Source: Pomacea canaliculata
Lineage: Eukaryota; Mollusca; Gastropoda; Architaenioglossa; Ampullariidae
DNA: 64,000 nt
Assembly (NCBI RefSeq): GCF_003073045.1
Contig: NC_037599.1
Location: 26,140,695-26,204,694, forward strand
Reading direction: 5' to 3'
Position 1 is the first letter of the stretch, and every line of letters starts with the position of its first letter. The position numbers and the translations under genes were made by a program. This document shows positions 24,654 through 34,965 of the stretch, in pieces. The notes beneath the pieces were generated by a model. That model made no database searches. It saw only the letters and a list, made by a program, of their open reading frames with translations, and was not told the DNA's origin.

Positions 24654-25823
24654 TTACATAACAGTACAGCCTTTTACGGAAAGTCCGGGATTCTTAGCTT
24701 TAATTAACTCTTCTTTAATCTTGTCTACGGAGTGGCCAGTCTTTTCAGCCTCTTTGGTAACTTCGTGGTCGAACCACTTGACAAGGTCGTCTGAGTAATA
24801 AGACCCGTTATTCTGAATTTTAAGGTCGACTACACGTTGCAGCAGTCTTATCGCTTCCTGTTCTGTGGAGGATTTGTTTGTGAGATCATTGCTGAAGCAG
24901 ACAAAACGGTTGCCAGCTTCTTCTAGCAGTTTTAAAAAAGTAGGAGGAGGAGGCTTTTTCTTGTTCTGCAATGCTTCTTGGAATTCCTCTTGAGTGACTC
25001 GGGTGAAGACAAGAATAAGGTATTTAGTCATCTCCTGACCGAAAATGGTTTTAAAATTTTCATACGCATCCATTTCCTCTTTTGTAAAGCGCTCCGATCC
25101 TCTGATTACAAAGCAGATTGCATCAGGTCCCGGCACCATGGTCGCTACACACTTGGCGATCTCCATTTCCACTCCATCGTCAGATCTACCAGTGTCACAA
25201 ACCCCTGGTGTATCCGTTACCTGTAACATCATTTAGGCAAATAACTAAAGAAATGTATTAACAGCAATAAGCATTTAATTGCTCCTTTCATGTTATTGGC
25301 TTACAGCGCTTTCCAGAAGAAATACATCAACTACAGACAGGACTGGAAAATACAAAAGTGAGGAGAAATATATAGGAAACGAAATGGAAAGAGATAATGG
25401 TAAATACAAGCGTTTAAGTACAAGCTACGATGCTGGAATATTTCAATATCCATCACAAAACAGATAATCCCTGTTAAAATTCTTAACACTAGTTACAGCT
25501 TGATTGTGAGGTAAAACAGTATTGTATGTGGTTGTTAGAAGCCTGTACTGTTTTTGTTTGTGTGTTTGGTTTTTGCGATCGGTTATAAGGTAAAATTATG
25601 ATGTCTTTTTAAAACCCTGCGCTATGTTAGTTTTTGCACACTGAAATAATGAGAAAACCTCAATGTCATAGCCATATCTGGAGGCCTTCTTCCATTCACA
25701 CTTGCCAGTCACTGAGCACATTCCACACTGTGGATCAAAAAACTTCTTTCCAAGAATGGTGTTGCCCACAGTGCTCTTTCCATTTCCGATCCTACCTATC
25801 AGCAGAATGCGGTAAGCTGACAT
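24654..25823 (-). CDS. GIMAP/AIG1-type GTPase, unit 3, CaaX tail (two coding exons)
   Basis: Predicted 243-residue paralogue. Exon 1 is 25823-25659 (55 codons) and exon 2 is 25220-24654, joined GAG|GTTTTC to ACAG|GTAACG in phase 0. P-loop GRIGNGKST, G3 DTPG and the box GNRFVCFS are intact. The C-terminus is KGCTVM, a CaaX motif. Compared with units 1 and 2 it has several charge changes early in exon 2 and an FTRVTQ segment near the G4 position, closer to the family's usual FTR. No break was seen. The intron is about 440 bases, and the leader block lies at 26652. Confidence 0.85.
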
Positions 25824-26651
25824 CTGAAAAAAACAGATACAAAGTTTCTCTCTTTCTGACTCGCTGTGGCGCAGTGTGTGTAAACCATGTTCGTGGGATC
25901 GCTTAGATTCATGTGTGCATGTGTGTGTGTGTTCTCAAATAAAATGCACACCGATTGCTCGATATGTTCCAAATTAGCATAAATGATCGTTTTAACAACG
26001 AATAAAGTAAAGGGAAAGGAGGAGGGGAACAAAAAACCAGCACAACATACACACTAGCAAGACGCCATATTTTTTATTATCTCCCTTTACTTCAGGTGTC
26101 GAATATGCGCCATCACATTATTGGGGCATCAGGAGTACAAACACTGACACCGCTTACAAATACACTAGACACTGATAAAGTGACAGCTAGAAAGTTGACA
26201 TTAAAATTAAAAAAATAGTACTTCAAAAAATAATAACTAGCGATGAATAATTATAGTTCTTTTTTTTTCCAAATCAGATCGTGCTTTCTTAAAAGTTTCA
26301 ATAAGATAGCCTATACTAAGCAAAAGAATTTCGATTTTTTTTTTGTTACAAAAATATCATTTGCTTCATCTTCAAAAAAAGTAAATACAGGATAGGTTTC
26401 AAAGCAAACTCAATTTTTTGTTCTTTTTAAATAGTCACGTTACATCCGCAAACAATATTGTAAACGCTTAGACTGAGTAACAATGCAGTGTGCTGCTCAA
26501 GCAGATCATCTAAAATATAGCAGCATAAATGCGGTACTTATGAACCTCGTTTTCCAAAGGAGAAATGAGCATGATGTTAATCACTAGAGTATTTATATAT
26601 ATATCAGAAAAGATTATAATATAAATATGCACAACGTATGAGAAAACATAC

Positions 26652-27030
26652 CTTTAAATCACTGTCGTTTGGCGATTATCAGGTTGTTTGGAAGATACAA
26701 AGTCTAAAAAGCTTGAGGCAAAGACCGTCTGTGACCCGAGTTCAACACTAACAGGGTGTTTTACTGAGACTGCTTGTCATAAAACTCCGCCCTCATTAGC
26801 ATATGTAATGGTGAGAGAGAGAGAGAAAGGAAAAGAGAGAGATAGCCGACAGCCGAAGTAGCAGGCACACATCATGGATGTGTATAGGTGGACTGCTGTC
26901 TGTCTGCCGAGACCAACGCTTAGCCTGTTATGAAGGTCTCCGCTGTTAGTCTCGGCGAGCCTAAACAATGAATTTGAATAAACCGGAAGCTTTGTACACA
27001 CCTGCCTCGTTTTAGTAGTTCAATCGAAAA
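26652..27030 (-). promoter_or_regulatory. leader exon and promoter block of GIMAP unit 3
   Basis: Third copy of the conserved block. The donor AAAG|GTATGT ends at 26652 on the minus strand. The octamer-like TATGCTAATGAGGGCGGAG is the same as in unit 1. A GAGA-rich stretch and the 26860-27030 conserved segment follow. Conservation between units is higher here than in the neighbouring intron, which argues for function or for recent duplication. Confidence 0.5.
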
Positions 27031-27496
27031 AAATGTGGTCTCCAGGCAGTTCAGTAATACAAGTTCCTGCTCACACATTATTTTATTTGTTTCTTCCTTT
27101 CAAATTCTGGTCTATACACACCTTCGAACCTGTTTGTGTGATTTTGCAGAAATTGTTTTAAGTAAATGCTTTGAAGCCTGCAGCAGTTCGACACATCCAG
27201 ACTAGGATATCTTGTACATGATTGTATACACATACGTTTGCACATTAATACATGTAAACGCATGCGCACAGATTCATGCACTTCATTGATTGATTGATTG
27301 GAGAAATATTTGGTCTGCACTAATTCCAGTACGAAAACGTTTGAACAGTTGAATTATGTTTAAGAAAGAACATAAAAAGATTTTACTTAAGACAATGTTT
27401 CACAATGACAACAGCAAGACATTTCTAAGATCTGTGATATTGTAGAATTTTAATAGAAATACACTAGGGGCAAACATTGTAACTTCTGATTGTAGC

Positions 27497-27861
27497 TGTT
27501 AGGAACGAGGGGTTGTCCACCTTGTCTGCTTTGAGGCCGAGATTCTCACCCTTAACTGTGCACTAGATGGAATGCGTGGAAGTGAGTATGTTTTAAGAAA
27601 AGCGCGTACGATTGAGTGAAAGGTTCCCTGAACCCATGTAGTTGGGGAAAAACTGAGATCGAGTATTTCCACTTCAGTCGTCGAAGAAGAGAGACCGCAG
27701 CGAATTTCTGAGTAAAAAAGCCCGGGGAATAGGAATATTTCCTTGCCTAGTTATGGTATGAGACAAGTTGTTTTTATTTCCTTGTTTTCTATATAACGGT
27801 GAGAGAATGGTGTGTAAACTTATATTTGGAATCATGAAAATAGAAAGAGTTATTATTGGTT

Positions 27862-27907
<46 letters not shown>

Positions 27908-28043
27908 AATAGTAGCAGTTAAAGTTATTTTTTCCCAGAGAAGAAAAGACGAATTGGTGTGTATCATCGGCAGTCAGGTGTATCTGCTTAGGAGAGTTTT
28001 TCAAGGGAAATTTTTCAAAGAATTTTAAATGTGTGTAAGAATG
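27497..28043. mobile_element. partial LTR fossil upstream of GIMAP unit 3
   Basis: Begins TGTTAGGAACGAGG right after the flank GTAGC and matches the first two thirds of the LTR at 19834-20676, including a (GTT)n run at about 27858-27907. It is incomplete. The sequence that follows (28044 on) resembles 7.9-8.2 kb of unit 1. It appears to be the same ancestral insertion as in unit 2. Confidence 0.65.
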
Positions 28044-29100
28044 AACGTTCCCAACTTTATTTGCACTAAAGGACATGAGTGAACGTCTGGCTGCGAGCAT
28101 GCTAATTATATGCATAATAATTTAAATAAGACCAGAAACCGTCATCATTAAGGACACTTTATCACACAGTAATATATTATTAAATGTCTGTCTCGCGTTT
28201 TACCACATCACAAGGTTATGCTTTAAGCCAGGGGTGGGCAGGTAAGGGCATTAGACGAGTCAGAATGTAAGAAAATAAGAACTTAAAGCAGAGTGAAGCA
28301 AGTTGATAGCTTTTTTATACGAGCCTTTACATGAAATTAGTAGTGAATCAGGAGAATAGGATTTATATCACGCCGATTTCTTGAGTTTATTTAGGGACAG
28401 AGAGGACATTTGGAGCAGATAATTACACCAGAGAAATAGAGAAATTTGAACAAAACAGACACAAACAAGGACGTGGGTAGTCTCATTAAAAAATAAAGTA
28501 AAGCTGCCAACTTTGAGAAGGTGGTCTCTAGGTACTTAAAGTTGTTTATCTTTTTTACCCGTGCTCCGTTTATGTAGATATCGGCTTTGCCGTTGCCAGT
28601 AATGACCATCAGTTTTTCATTCCTCATGCGGTCAAACTGTCAACTCAACAATGTCGTTTTCAAAGTGCAGCCTGAATATCGGCTTTCCATCGATTTTCTC
28701 AAAACACTACAGCAACCTTACCGGACTCCTACTGATGGAGTTTCTTGTTTCAAAGAAATCTTTAATATGATTCTCCACTAGCGCTAGTGGATCTCCTTGT
28801 TTGCTAGTTCTAGTTTTCTTGTTTTAATGATATTAGCATAGCTCGTAGTGTTGTCGACTTAAAATAATATTAACTGATTTCATTTAGTCAGTGGACTATT
28901 TTAAATAAACATGTATCAAAAACTGTAGCGGCAATCTCGGAGGAACACAATTCTTCTTGAAAACGATAGCGATGAAAATCTTAATATATACACACACACA
29001 CACACACGAACATGCAAACTCATGTAGTAAGATCCTGTATAAGAAACAATCTTCTAAAATTTGTGCTTAGTTATGGTGCTTAGTGCTTGGCGTAGATAGA
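28044..29100. other. unit 3 distal part with LINE remnant (28498-28780)
   Basis: Positions 28050-28350 match 7.9-8.2 kb. Positions 28498-28780 match the LINE piece at 9016-9310. Positions 28855-28980 match 9.91-10.04 kb. A CA microsatellite at about 28991-29006 follows, and 29020-29110 then matches pieces at 15.12-15.16 and 16.24-16.31 kb. So this unit has the same order as unit 1 without the 10-15 kb insertions. No gene is present. Confidence 0.6.
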
Positions 29101-29443
29101 TTAATATGTTGTAAATTATGCATTTCCATTCTAGATTGCTTAGTTTTCACTAAAAATCCGCGCTCTCCCGTGAAACGTAAAAGTTTTTTTTCTTAGGCAG
29201 GTACCTAGCCTTAAGTAAAAGCAAAGTTAATTAAATCTTTAGATTACGATGGAAAATGATTTACTGTTTGTATTCTAACCTTATAACAAACTTAGCATAT
29301 AGACAACTCTTAACTGGAAAATTTGAAGAAACGCTCACTCATATTTGACAAAAATGTTGTGCAAAACCTTGTGTGATTGGTGCGGTGTGGATAAAGAAAG
29401 CAAATTCCTTTGATGGTTTACGTTCTTGTTGTTATGTACAGCA

Positions 29444-30792
29444 ATGGCGGAGATTCGAGTGGTACTGGTGGGAACAACAGGAGTCGGGAAGAGTTCCTTG
29501 GGAAATACTCTGCTAGGCCGTGATGAGTTTTATGTTGCAAGTGGGCTTTCTTCTGGTACAGAAAAATGACAATGGACTGACGTTTGTCTTGACTGGATAA
29601 ACCTCCATGTAAGTATAACAGCTGATTGACCTGCATTATCAGTGGATCACAGAATATTGCGAAAATTTAAGAGAAGCTTGGGTTGCCAGGCCAAACACTA
29701 CTAATGGACTAGCGAAAACAATAATTTATTATAATAATTATGATGGCGTAGTGTAATGATTTAACACTAAAAAAAGGGTTACCGTTAATAAATTTTACAG
29801 AAGAAATTACCGTCGCATAAAATAAATAACATAAAATCGAAAGCATAAGGTTTATATTCATGTACTAATCTTATTGTTTAATATAAAGTTTGTTTTAGAA
29901 ATGACTAAATGGTTATTAAATCGCTTGCGTCAATGATGATACTGAAAAGCAGAATCTATGATTTGTTTCAGTAAAATTGATAATAAAATTTCGTTTTTAA
30001 GAACAGTTAAAAGTTCACTTTTCTTTAGGAATTTAAATAAGTTTTTATTCTTGACTAAGGTGACAGACACACCTGGACTGTGCGACCCTTACCGCAGTCC
30101 AGACGAAGAAATCGACAAAGCGATGGCCTTGACCTGCCCAGGACCTCACATAGTCATCTTAGTCATTCGATGTGATTGTCGGTTCACTAGTGTGAGTGAT
30201 TAGCTGATTCAAAACTCACTTTTCTCTTTAAACTATTTTGCTACGGGTTAATATATCTAAAGAAAATAAACTGAAAGTATATGTCTAGAAATGTTTTGCA
30301 TATATTTTGCATGTTTGTGTAACTCTTGTAGATATTTCGTAAAACTGTAGTTTTGTTACATAAAAAGGAAGACTATGTGGTGGCGAAGGAACTGCTGGCT
30401 CTGTTTGGTGACGGCGTTCGCCGACATCTTTTGATAGTCTTCACTGGCGGGGATTGTCTTGGAGTCTCTATAGGTAATTGTCCTTTTTTCTAAACGTGGA
30501 CATTTAAATACATAAGGAGAGTTTTGTTAAAGAAAAAAATAGTACTCATATTGCCATCTTCTCATTACTGAATAGGAGTTAAATACAATGGTACCCACTA
30601 CATAAAGCTATCTACTCCTTTTTGTTCTAATTAGATGACTTCCAGCAAACTTTGGGACAACAAATTATTAAGGCTTCACCACAGCTGAAGGAAATATTAT
30701 GTGCCGCGGACAACCGTTACTGTGTTGTGGACAACACGGGATCATTTGAAGTGAGGAAACAACATGCACAGGTCGTCTTTAGGATGATGCAA
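29444..30792 (+). pseudogene. GIMAP-like gene, four exons, in-frame TGA and lost 3' end
   Basis: The only plus-strand GIMAP-like locus. Exon 1 starts at ATG 29444 and has the P-loop GTTGVGKSS; TGA at 29567-29569 stands where the other genes have the conserved Cys of the ECKW-type motif. The frame then continues to a GTAAGT donor near 29608. Exon 2 is 30060-30189 (VTDTPGLCD, PGPH, RFT). Exon 3 is about 30351-30473 (HLLIVFTGGD, the G4 region). Exon 4 is 30635-30792 (DNRYCVVDN box) with donor GTAAGT. Phases match across all joins (0, 1, 1). Downstream a LINE begins at about 30.9 kb and no C-terminal exon was found. Probably a pseudogene; the isolated TGA could also be an allele or sequencing error. 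Confidence 0.7.
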
Positions 30793-30889
30793 GTAAGTTT
30801 AGCAACACTTCATTTACGTTTGTAAATTTGTATTATACATTTTTTGTAGGAAAGCTGAAATAAAGCAGGAGCAGTTTGAGACTAGTGTT

Positions 30890-33195
30890 TACACTCTTTT
30901 TCCGAAACATTGTTTAGCCGTTAGTTTATATAGCTCCTTCTAAACAGACTCTTTGGAACAGGACAGTGATGGCTGTTGTGGTTTCTTCCCCATCCTCATA
31001 TAGCAGCTCAGCTGACACATTATCAGCGCCTGGCGACTTTCCTCCCTTAAAGGGATTCTAAAGGCAAAAATAACTGCTTAGAATCGCCTAAAGAGTCGGA
31101 TCCACTTGAATCTCGTCTATTTTCGCGTCTGTTCATAAAGAAAAAGTTGAAGGTTTTGTAGCATGTTGTGTTTAAGATGGGAAATTACACAGGACTCTTT
31201 CATTTACTTAGACGAAGTCTCGTTCCCCATCACGTGAACTTGTGACATATGACCAAGACTGCTTACCAAGTGAAACAGACTGTTTTCTATAATTTTTAAA
31301 ATTGTGCTTTGAAAAGTTCACTTTAAAACCTAAATAAACTCACGAGACACCAACGATCACGAGTTCAAATCCTAGCAATGACGACAGACACTTCCTGTAC
31401 GTCTCTGACTGACGTAACACCCAGGTTCGTCTGCTTGACCATCTCGGGAAACTATCGCGGTTACTCGGCGGAAGGACACAAGGGTCTATTTCACATCGGC
31501 AACGGAAACAGTGCTAATAAGTGGTAATTAAGTGAGAAACGAATCCTTTATTTCTCATGTATTGCTCTCGTGCTCTGTCATTGTAACTAAATATATTTTT
31601 GAAACGTTTTGACCGTCGCCACAGCCTTATCACAAGCCTTGTGTATCCCTTTAAGACGGTGTACAGCTCTTTTGACCTCTTCCCGTAGGACTGATAGGTT
31701 CACTGTTTCTAGTCTGGCTGTTTTGAAAGATGTTGGCATTGATCTTCATCTAGAACTTGCACAGGTTTTTACTGTACTCATTATCGGTGGATTACAGCAT
31801 TGCTATCTGTGAGAAGGTGGCCATTGCTGTCTTCGATGACTGAGATCTTTCTGATCTGAGATCTGTCCTCAGTAGCTGGTAGGCATCTTTGCTGTCTTCT
31901 CGTGCCGTTACATCGTATATGTTCCTGAATTCGCTCTCAGTCCAGCTCTCCCTAGCTGCCTTCATCCTTTCTTGATGGCACAGTTTACTTCTTTGTATTT
32001 GGTAGCTTCTTCAGGTTTGCTTTTCTTTTTTCTCTTTAAGGCCCTTCTTTGGTCACAAAGATCTAGAATGTTGTTCGTGACCCATGGCTGTTTCTAGAAC
32101 CCTTGTCGCCCTGAGTTATTGACAGTAGCACCTCTTTGATATTTCCAGCGTGGATTTCACATCCCACCAGTGGCCTTGAAAACTTCTGCGACGTTTAGTT
32201 CTTGCAACATTCTCCAACTCAAAGCAAACTCGTGGTTTGAGAATTGCTTTATTTTCCGTTTCAGCTTCAGGTTCCTTAGAATGAGGTAATGGTCGCTACC
32301 TATGCCAACGCCTGGGTATGTCCTTGTCTTGGCCTTGTTGGTGCTCGATTTGAAGCATCTCGTCAGCAGCATATAGTCGATCTGATTATTGACCAATCCG
32401 TCTGGTGAGGGCCAAGTGGCCGTTCTAGGGGTGTAAGGTGCTGGCTCGCAAAGTATATTAGTCTAATGCCCCTGTTTGTTGGCTTCGTCAATGCCAAATT
32501 TTCCCACCGTTCCTGCCCATTGCCTTTTATGGAACTGCATTCACAATCTTTTTTTAGTGTTTAGAACTCATCTTTGTTGTCTCCATGCGTCGAAGTTGGA
32601 AAATTTAGTTGAATACGGGTGTATAGCTGATGACAGACCCTGGCATTTTGCTGTGTCCGAGAAAGCAATGCCATACTCATGTCTGACGTCCTGCCCACTG
32701 TACCACAATTTGTGGCCGTCGTCCGTTGCTGTTTCCCCAAATCCTACGCCATTCCCACTATATCCCACTGGTACTCTTTTAACTCGTGGGTGAGTTGTTG
32801 CACTTTGCCGCACTGGTATAACGTGTGTAAGGTTAACGTGCCAGTTCATGTTTCATCTCTCAGATATTTTTAGTTTCTGCTTTGGTTCCAATAGCACACC
32901 TCTCTCTTTACCTACGCTAGAGCCTTCCGATAGGGAGCGCAGTCCTTGTTGATCTGGTCCTCGACAGATCTGGCATGTTGGCATATATCCATGGTCCTAA
33001 CATTGAGCAATATAACCTGGTAGTGTCCAACTCCTTTCCAACCGAACAACAGCAAGTCGACCTGGTCACGAACACGTAGGCGGTTGGCCCTGGCCTGTAA
33101 TTTCATCGTGGAAAGTCTTCGCCCACTTATGATTTCCCCCAATGAACTGGTGTCATTTTTCGATGGCTAGGATTTTAGTCCACAATATATTAGAC
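30890..33195 (-). mobile_element. LINE 5' half, inverted (endonuclease to start of RT)
   Basis: Read on the minus strand from about 33.19 kb: LLNVRTMDIC (endonuclease start), further endonuclease sequence, GSDHYLILRNLKLK near 32.29 kb, then linker, and finally KSPGADNVSAELL near 31.03-30.99 kb at the start of the reverse transcriptase. Frames are broken repeatedly. The Kolobok-like copy A interrupts it at 31051-31650. Its end near 30.9 kb continues, in protein terms, directly into the sense-strand segment starting near 33.25 kb, so both belong to one insertion with an inverted 5' half. Confidence 0.7.
31051..31650 (+). mobile_element. Kolobok-like MITE, copy A
   Basis: 600 bp with inverted termini AGGGATTCTAAAGGC and GCCTTGTGTATCCCT and TTAA on both sides (31047-31050, 31651-31654). 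It lacks the THAP start found in copies C and D but shares the outer thirds and the CCGTCGCCACAGCCTTATC segment near the right end. It is inserted in the inverted LINE half. Confidence 0.8.
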
Positions 33196-33229
33196 GTCTG
33201 TGTCGACCGCTTCCTTTCCCGCCTGATGG

Positions 33230-34080
33230 AAAAATAGAGGGAGCGGTGACCACTTCGTCTCTAGCAAAGAGTCTGGGAACGAAGGAAAGGCCCAAAGAAG
33301 CGACGAGGTCAATGGTCATTCCCATCATAAAAAACAAAACAGCTGTAGTGCCAGAATCAAAGAACAGTAATCATATCATCCACCCAAGCAAAGTCATGCT
33401 GAAGGTCACGCAGAACCACATCAGCACCACTTCAGAGGAAGTGTTAGCAGAATAACAGGCTGACATCGGACCACGTAGACGTTTATTTGAACAGATCTTC
33501 AAAAGCACCGTCAGCATCAGGGGAACCTCTACCACAGCTTCATCGACTTTAAAAAGGCATTTGACAGAGTTTGGAAATAGGGGCTATGGCATGTGATACG
33601 AAAAGTATTTGAGAGCCACGCTCTTCAACGACAGAAGCTTCACACCAGATGTTCCCATCAGGTTCGCAAAAGCAACATCAAGAGCGGCAATTGCTAGACT
33701 GGATAGGATAAGGTTTACTACCAAGTACAAGCTACACAAATCCCTGGTAACGCCGATCCTGCTCGATGGATGTGACGGAAAAGAGAATCCAGGCATTTGA
33801 GAACAAGTGCTTGAGGAGGCTGCTCCGAGTCTCATACAAAGAATGTAGAATTAACGACGTTGTTCGAAACAAGATTTGCCACACTCGTAGGCCACCAGGA
33901 ACCTATACTCTTAAGAGTCAGGTCACTTTAGATGGTCTTTCACCATGTGACCCGGCACGACACCTTGTCAAAGACTGTTCTCCAAGGCACCTTGGAGGGT
34001 ATAGTCGACACCCCGGTGGCCAGAGGAGGAACTGGCGCACGCAGGTCAAAGACTGAACTGGTCATAGGCCATTGCCTATC
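33230..34080 (+). mobile_element. LINE 3' half, sense (reverse transcriptase to C-terminus)
   Basis: Plus-strand reverse transcriptase remnants occur in the expected order: RSMVIPIIKN and HPSKVMLKV (33.31-33.41 kb), FIDFKKAFDRVW-like sequence (33.54 kb), YKLHKSLVTPILL (33.73 kb), the C-terminal KRIQAFENKCLRRLL block (33.78 kb) and a tail resembling GGQRRNWRTQVKDW (34.02 kb). Several frameshifts are visible. Together with 30890-33195 it makes one LINE whose 5' part is inverted. Confidence 0.7.
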
Positions 34081-34965
34081 GTGTAAGAAATTAACACTTA
34101 TCAAAAGAGCAGGCTGCAAAAGAAATCAAGGAATGTATAGTTGAAGAAAAGGAAGGATCCATAGTCTTGGATTGCCAGCATGAGACCAAGTGCTGTTTGA
34201 TGTAGTTTTAGTCTGGTGAGTGTAGTTCAACGCATTGCGTTTGGACTGATGGCAAAACTGTCTTGTGTTTTGTAATAAGAAATAAAGGAAATAATGAAGC
34301 ACAGGGTACACCTTACAAAGCACTAGATTATGCCCACTATTACAGTTTTCCCTCTTTGATTAGAACAAGATGACATAAGACCCATAAGAAAATAAACAAC
34401 TAGAAGAGCCAAATAAATAAAATTTTAAGAAATAACACCAAGCCTTGTGAGGTTGTCATTTGAAATCTTCAGACACCATTGCTGCTAGAAGACAGTATGG
34501 CCTGCTTTATTCTTTTATGTTTGTGTTGCTTACGTGATATTCATGGATTATAAAGGTTAGCTTCTAGAAGTATTTAGAATTCATGACTTTTGTTGTCTTT
34601 GTCAAAGTATCGCTTGAACACAGTAGTATCTTCTAAAATAACTTTAACACAGCTAGCGTGTACTCTAAAGACACCTTAAGCAGGATTTATTTCTGAAATG
34701 AGATTAGTATGCTTTGTGATGTGTGCATAGGTAAAAGCAATTATTAAAAACAATTACGAACGAAGTGAAATGTTTGAGAGGCTATTAAAAGTGGGTTGAG
34801 TGGCATAGTCCTCTGTACACATCATCATGTGCATGTTATCTTTTTGTATTGTATTAAAAACGTTTCTAATATTTGTAATTGTGTTTATAAACGAGCTCTT
34901 AGCTATGTCTTGCACTCAAACAAAAGCAGAAACAGTCAGCAGGTGTGCGCCAAAACTAGCAACAA
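34081..34965. other. non-coding stretch, no gene seen
   Basis: Positions 34.08-34.22 kb resemble 22.10-22.25 kb and may be a LINE 3' flank or another dispersed repeat. The rest is AT-rich with only short open frames. Nothing else was recognised. Confidence 0.4.

Noticed and set aside
27768-28115. Open frames rich in Val (plus) and Asn (minus) around 27.86 kb
   Set aside because: They are translations of a (GTT)n microsatellite inside an LTR fossil; a similar run occurs at 20.19 kb. Not a gene.
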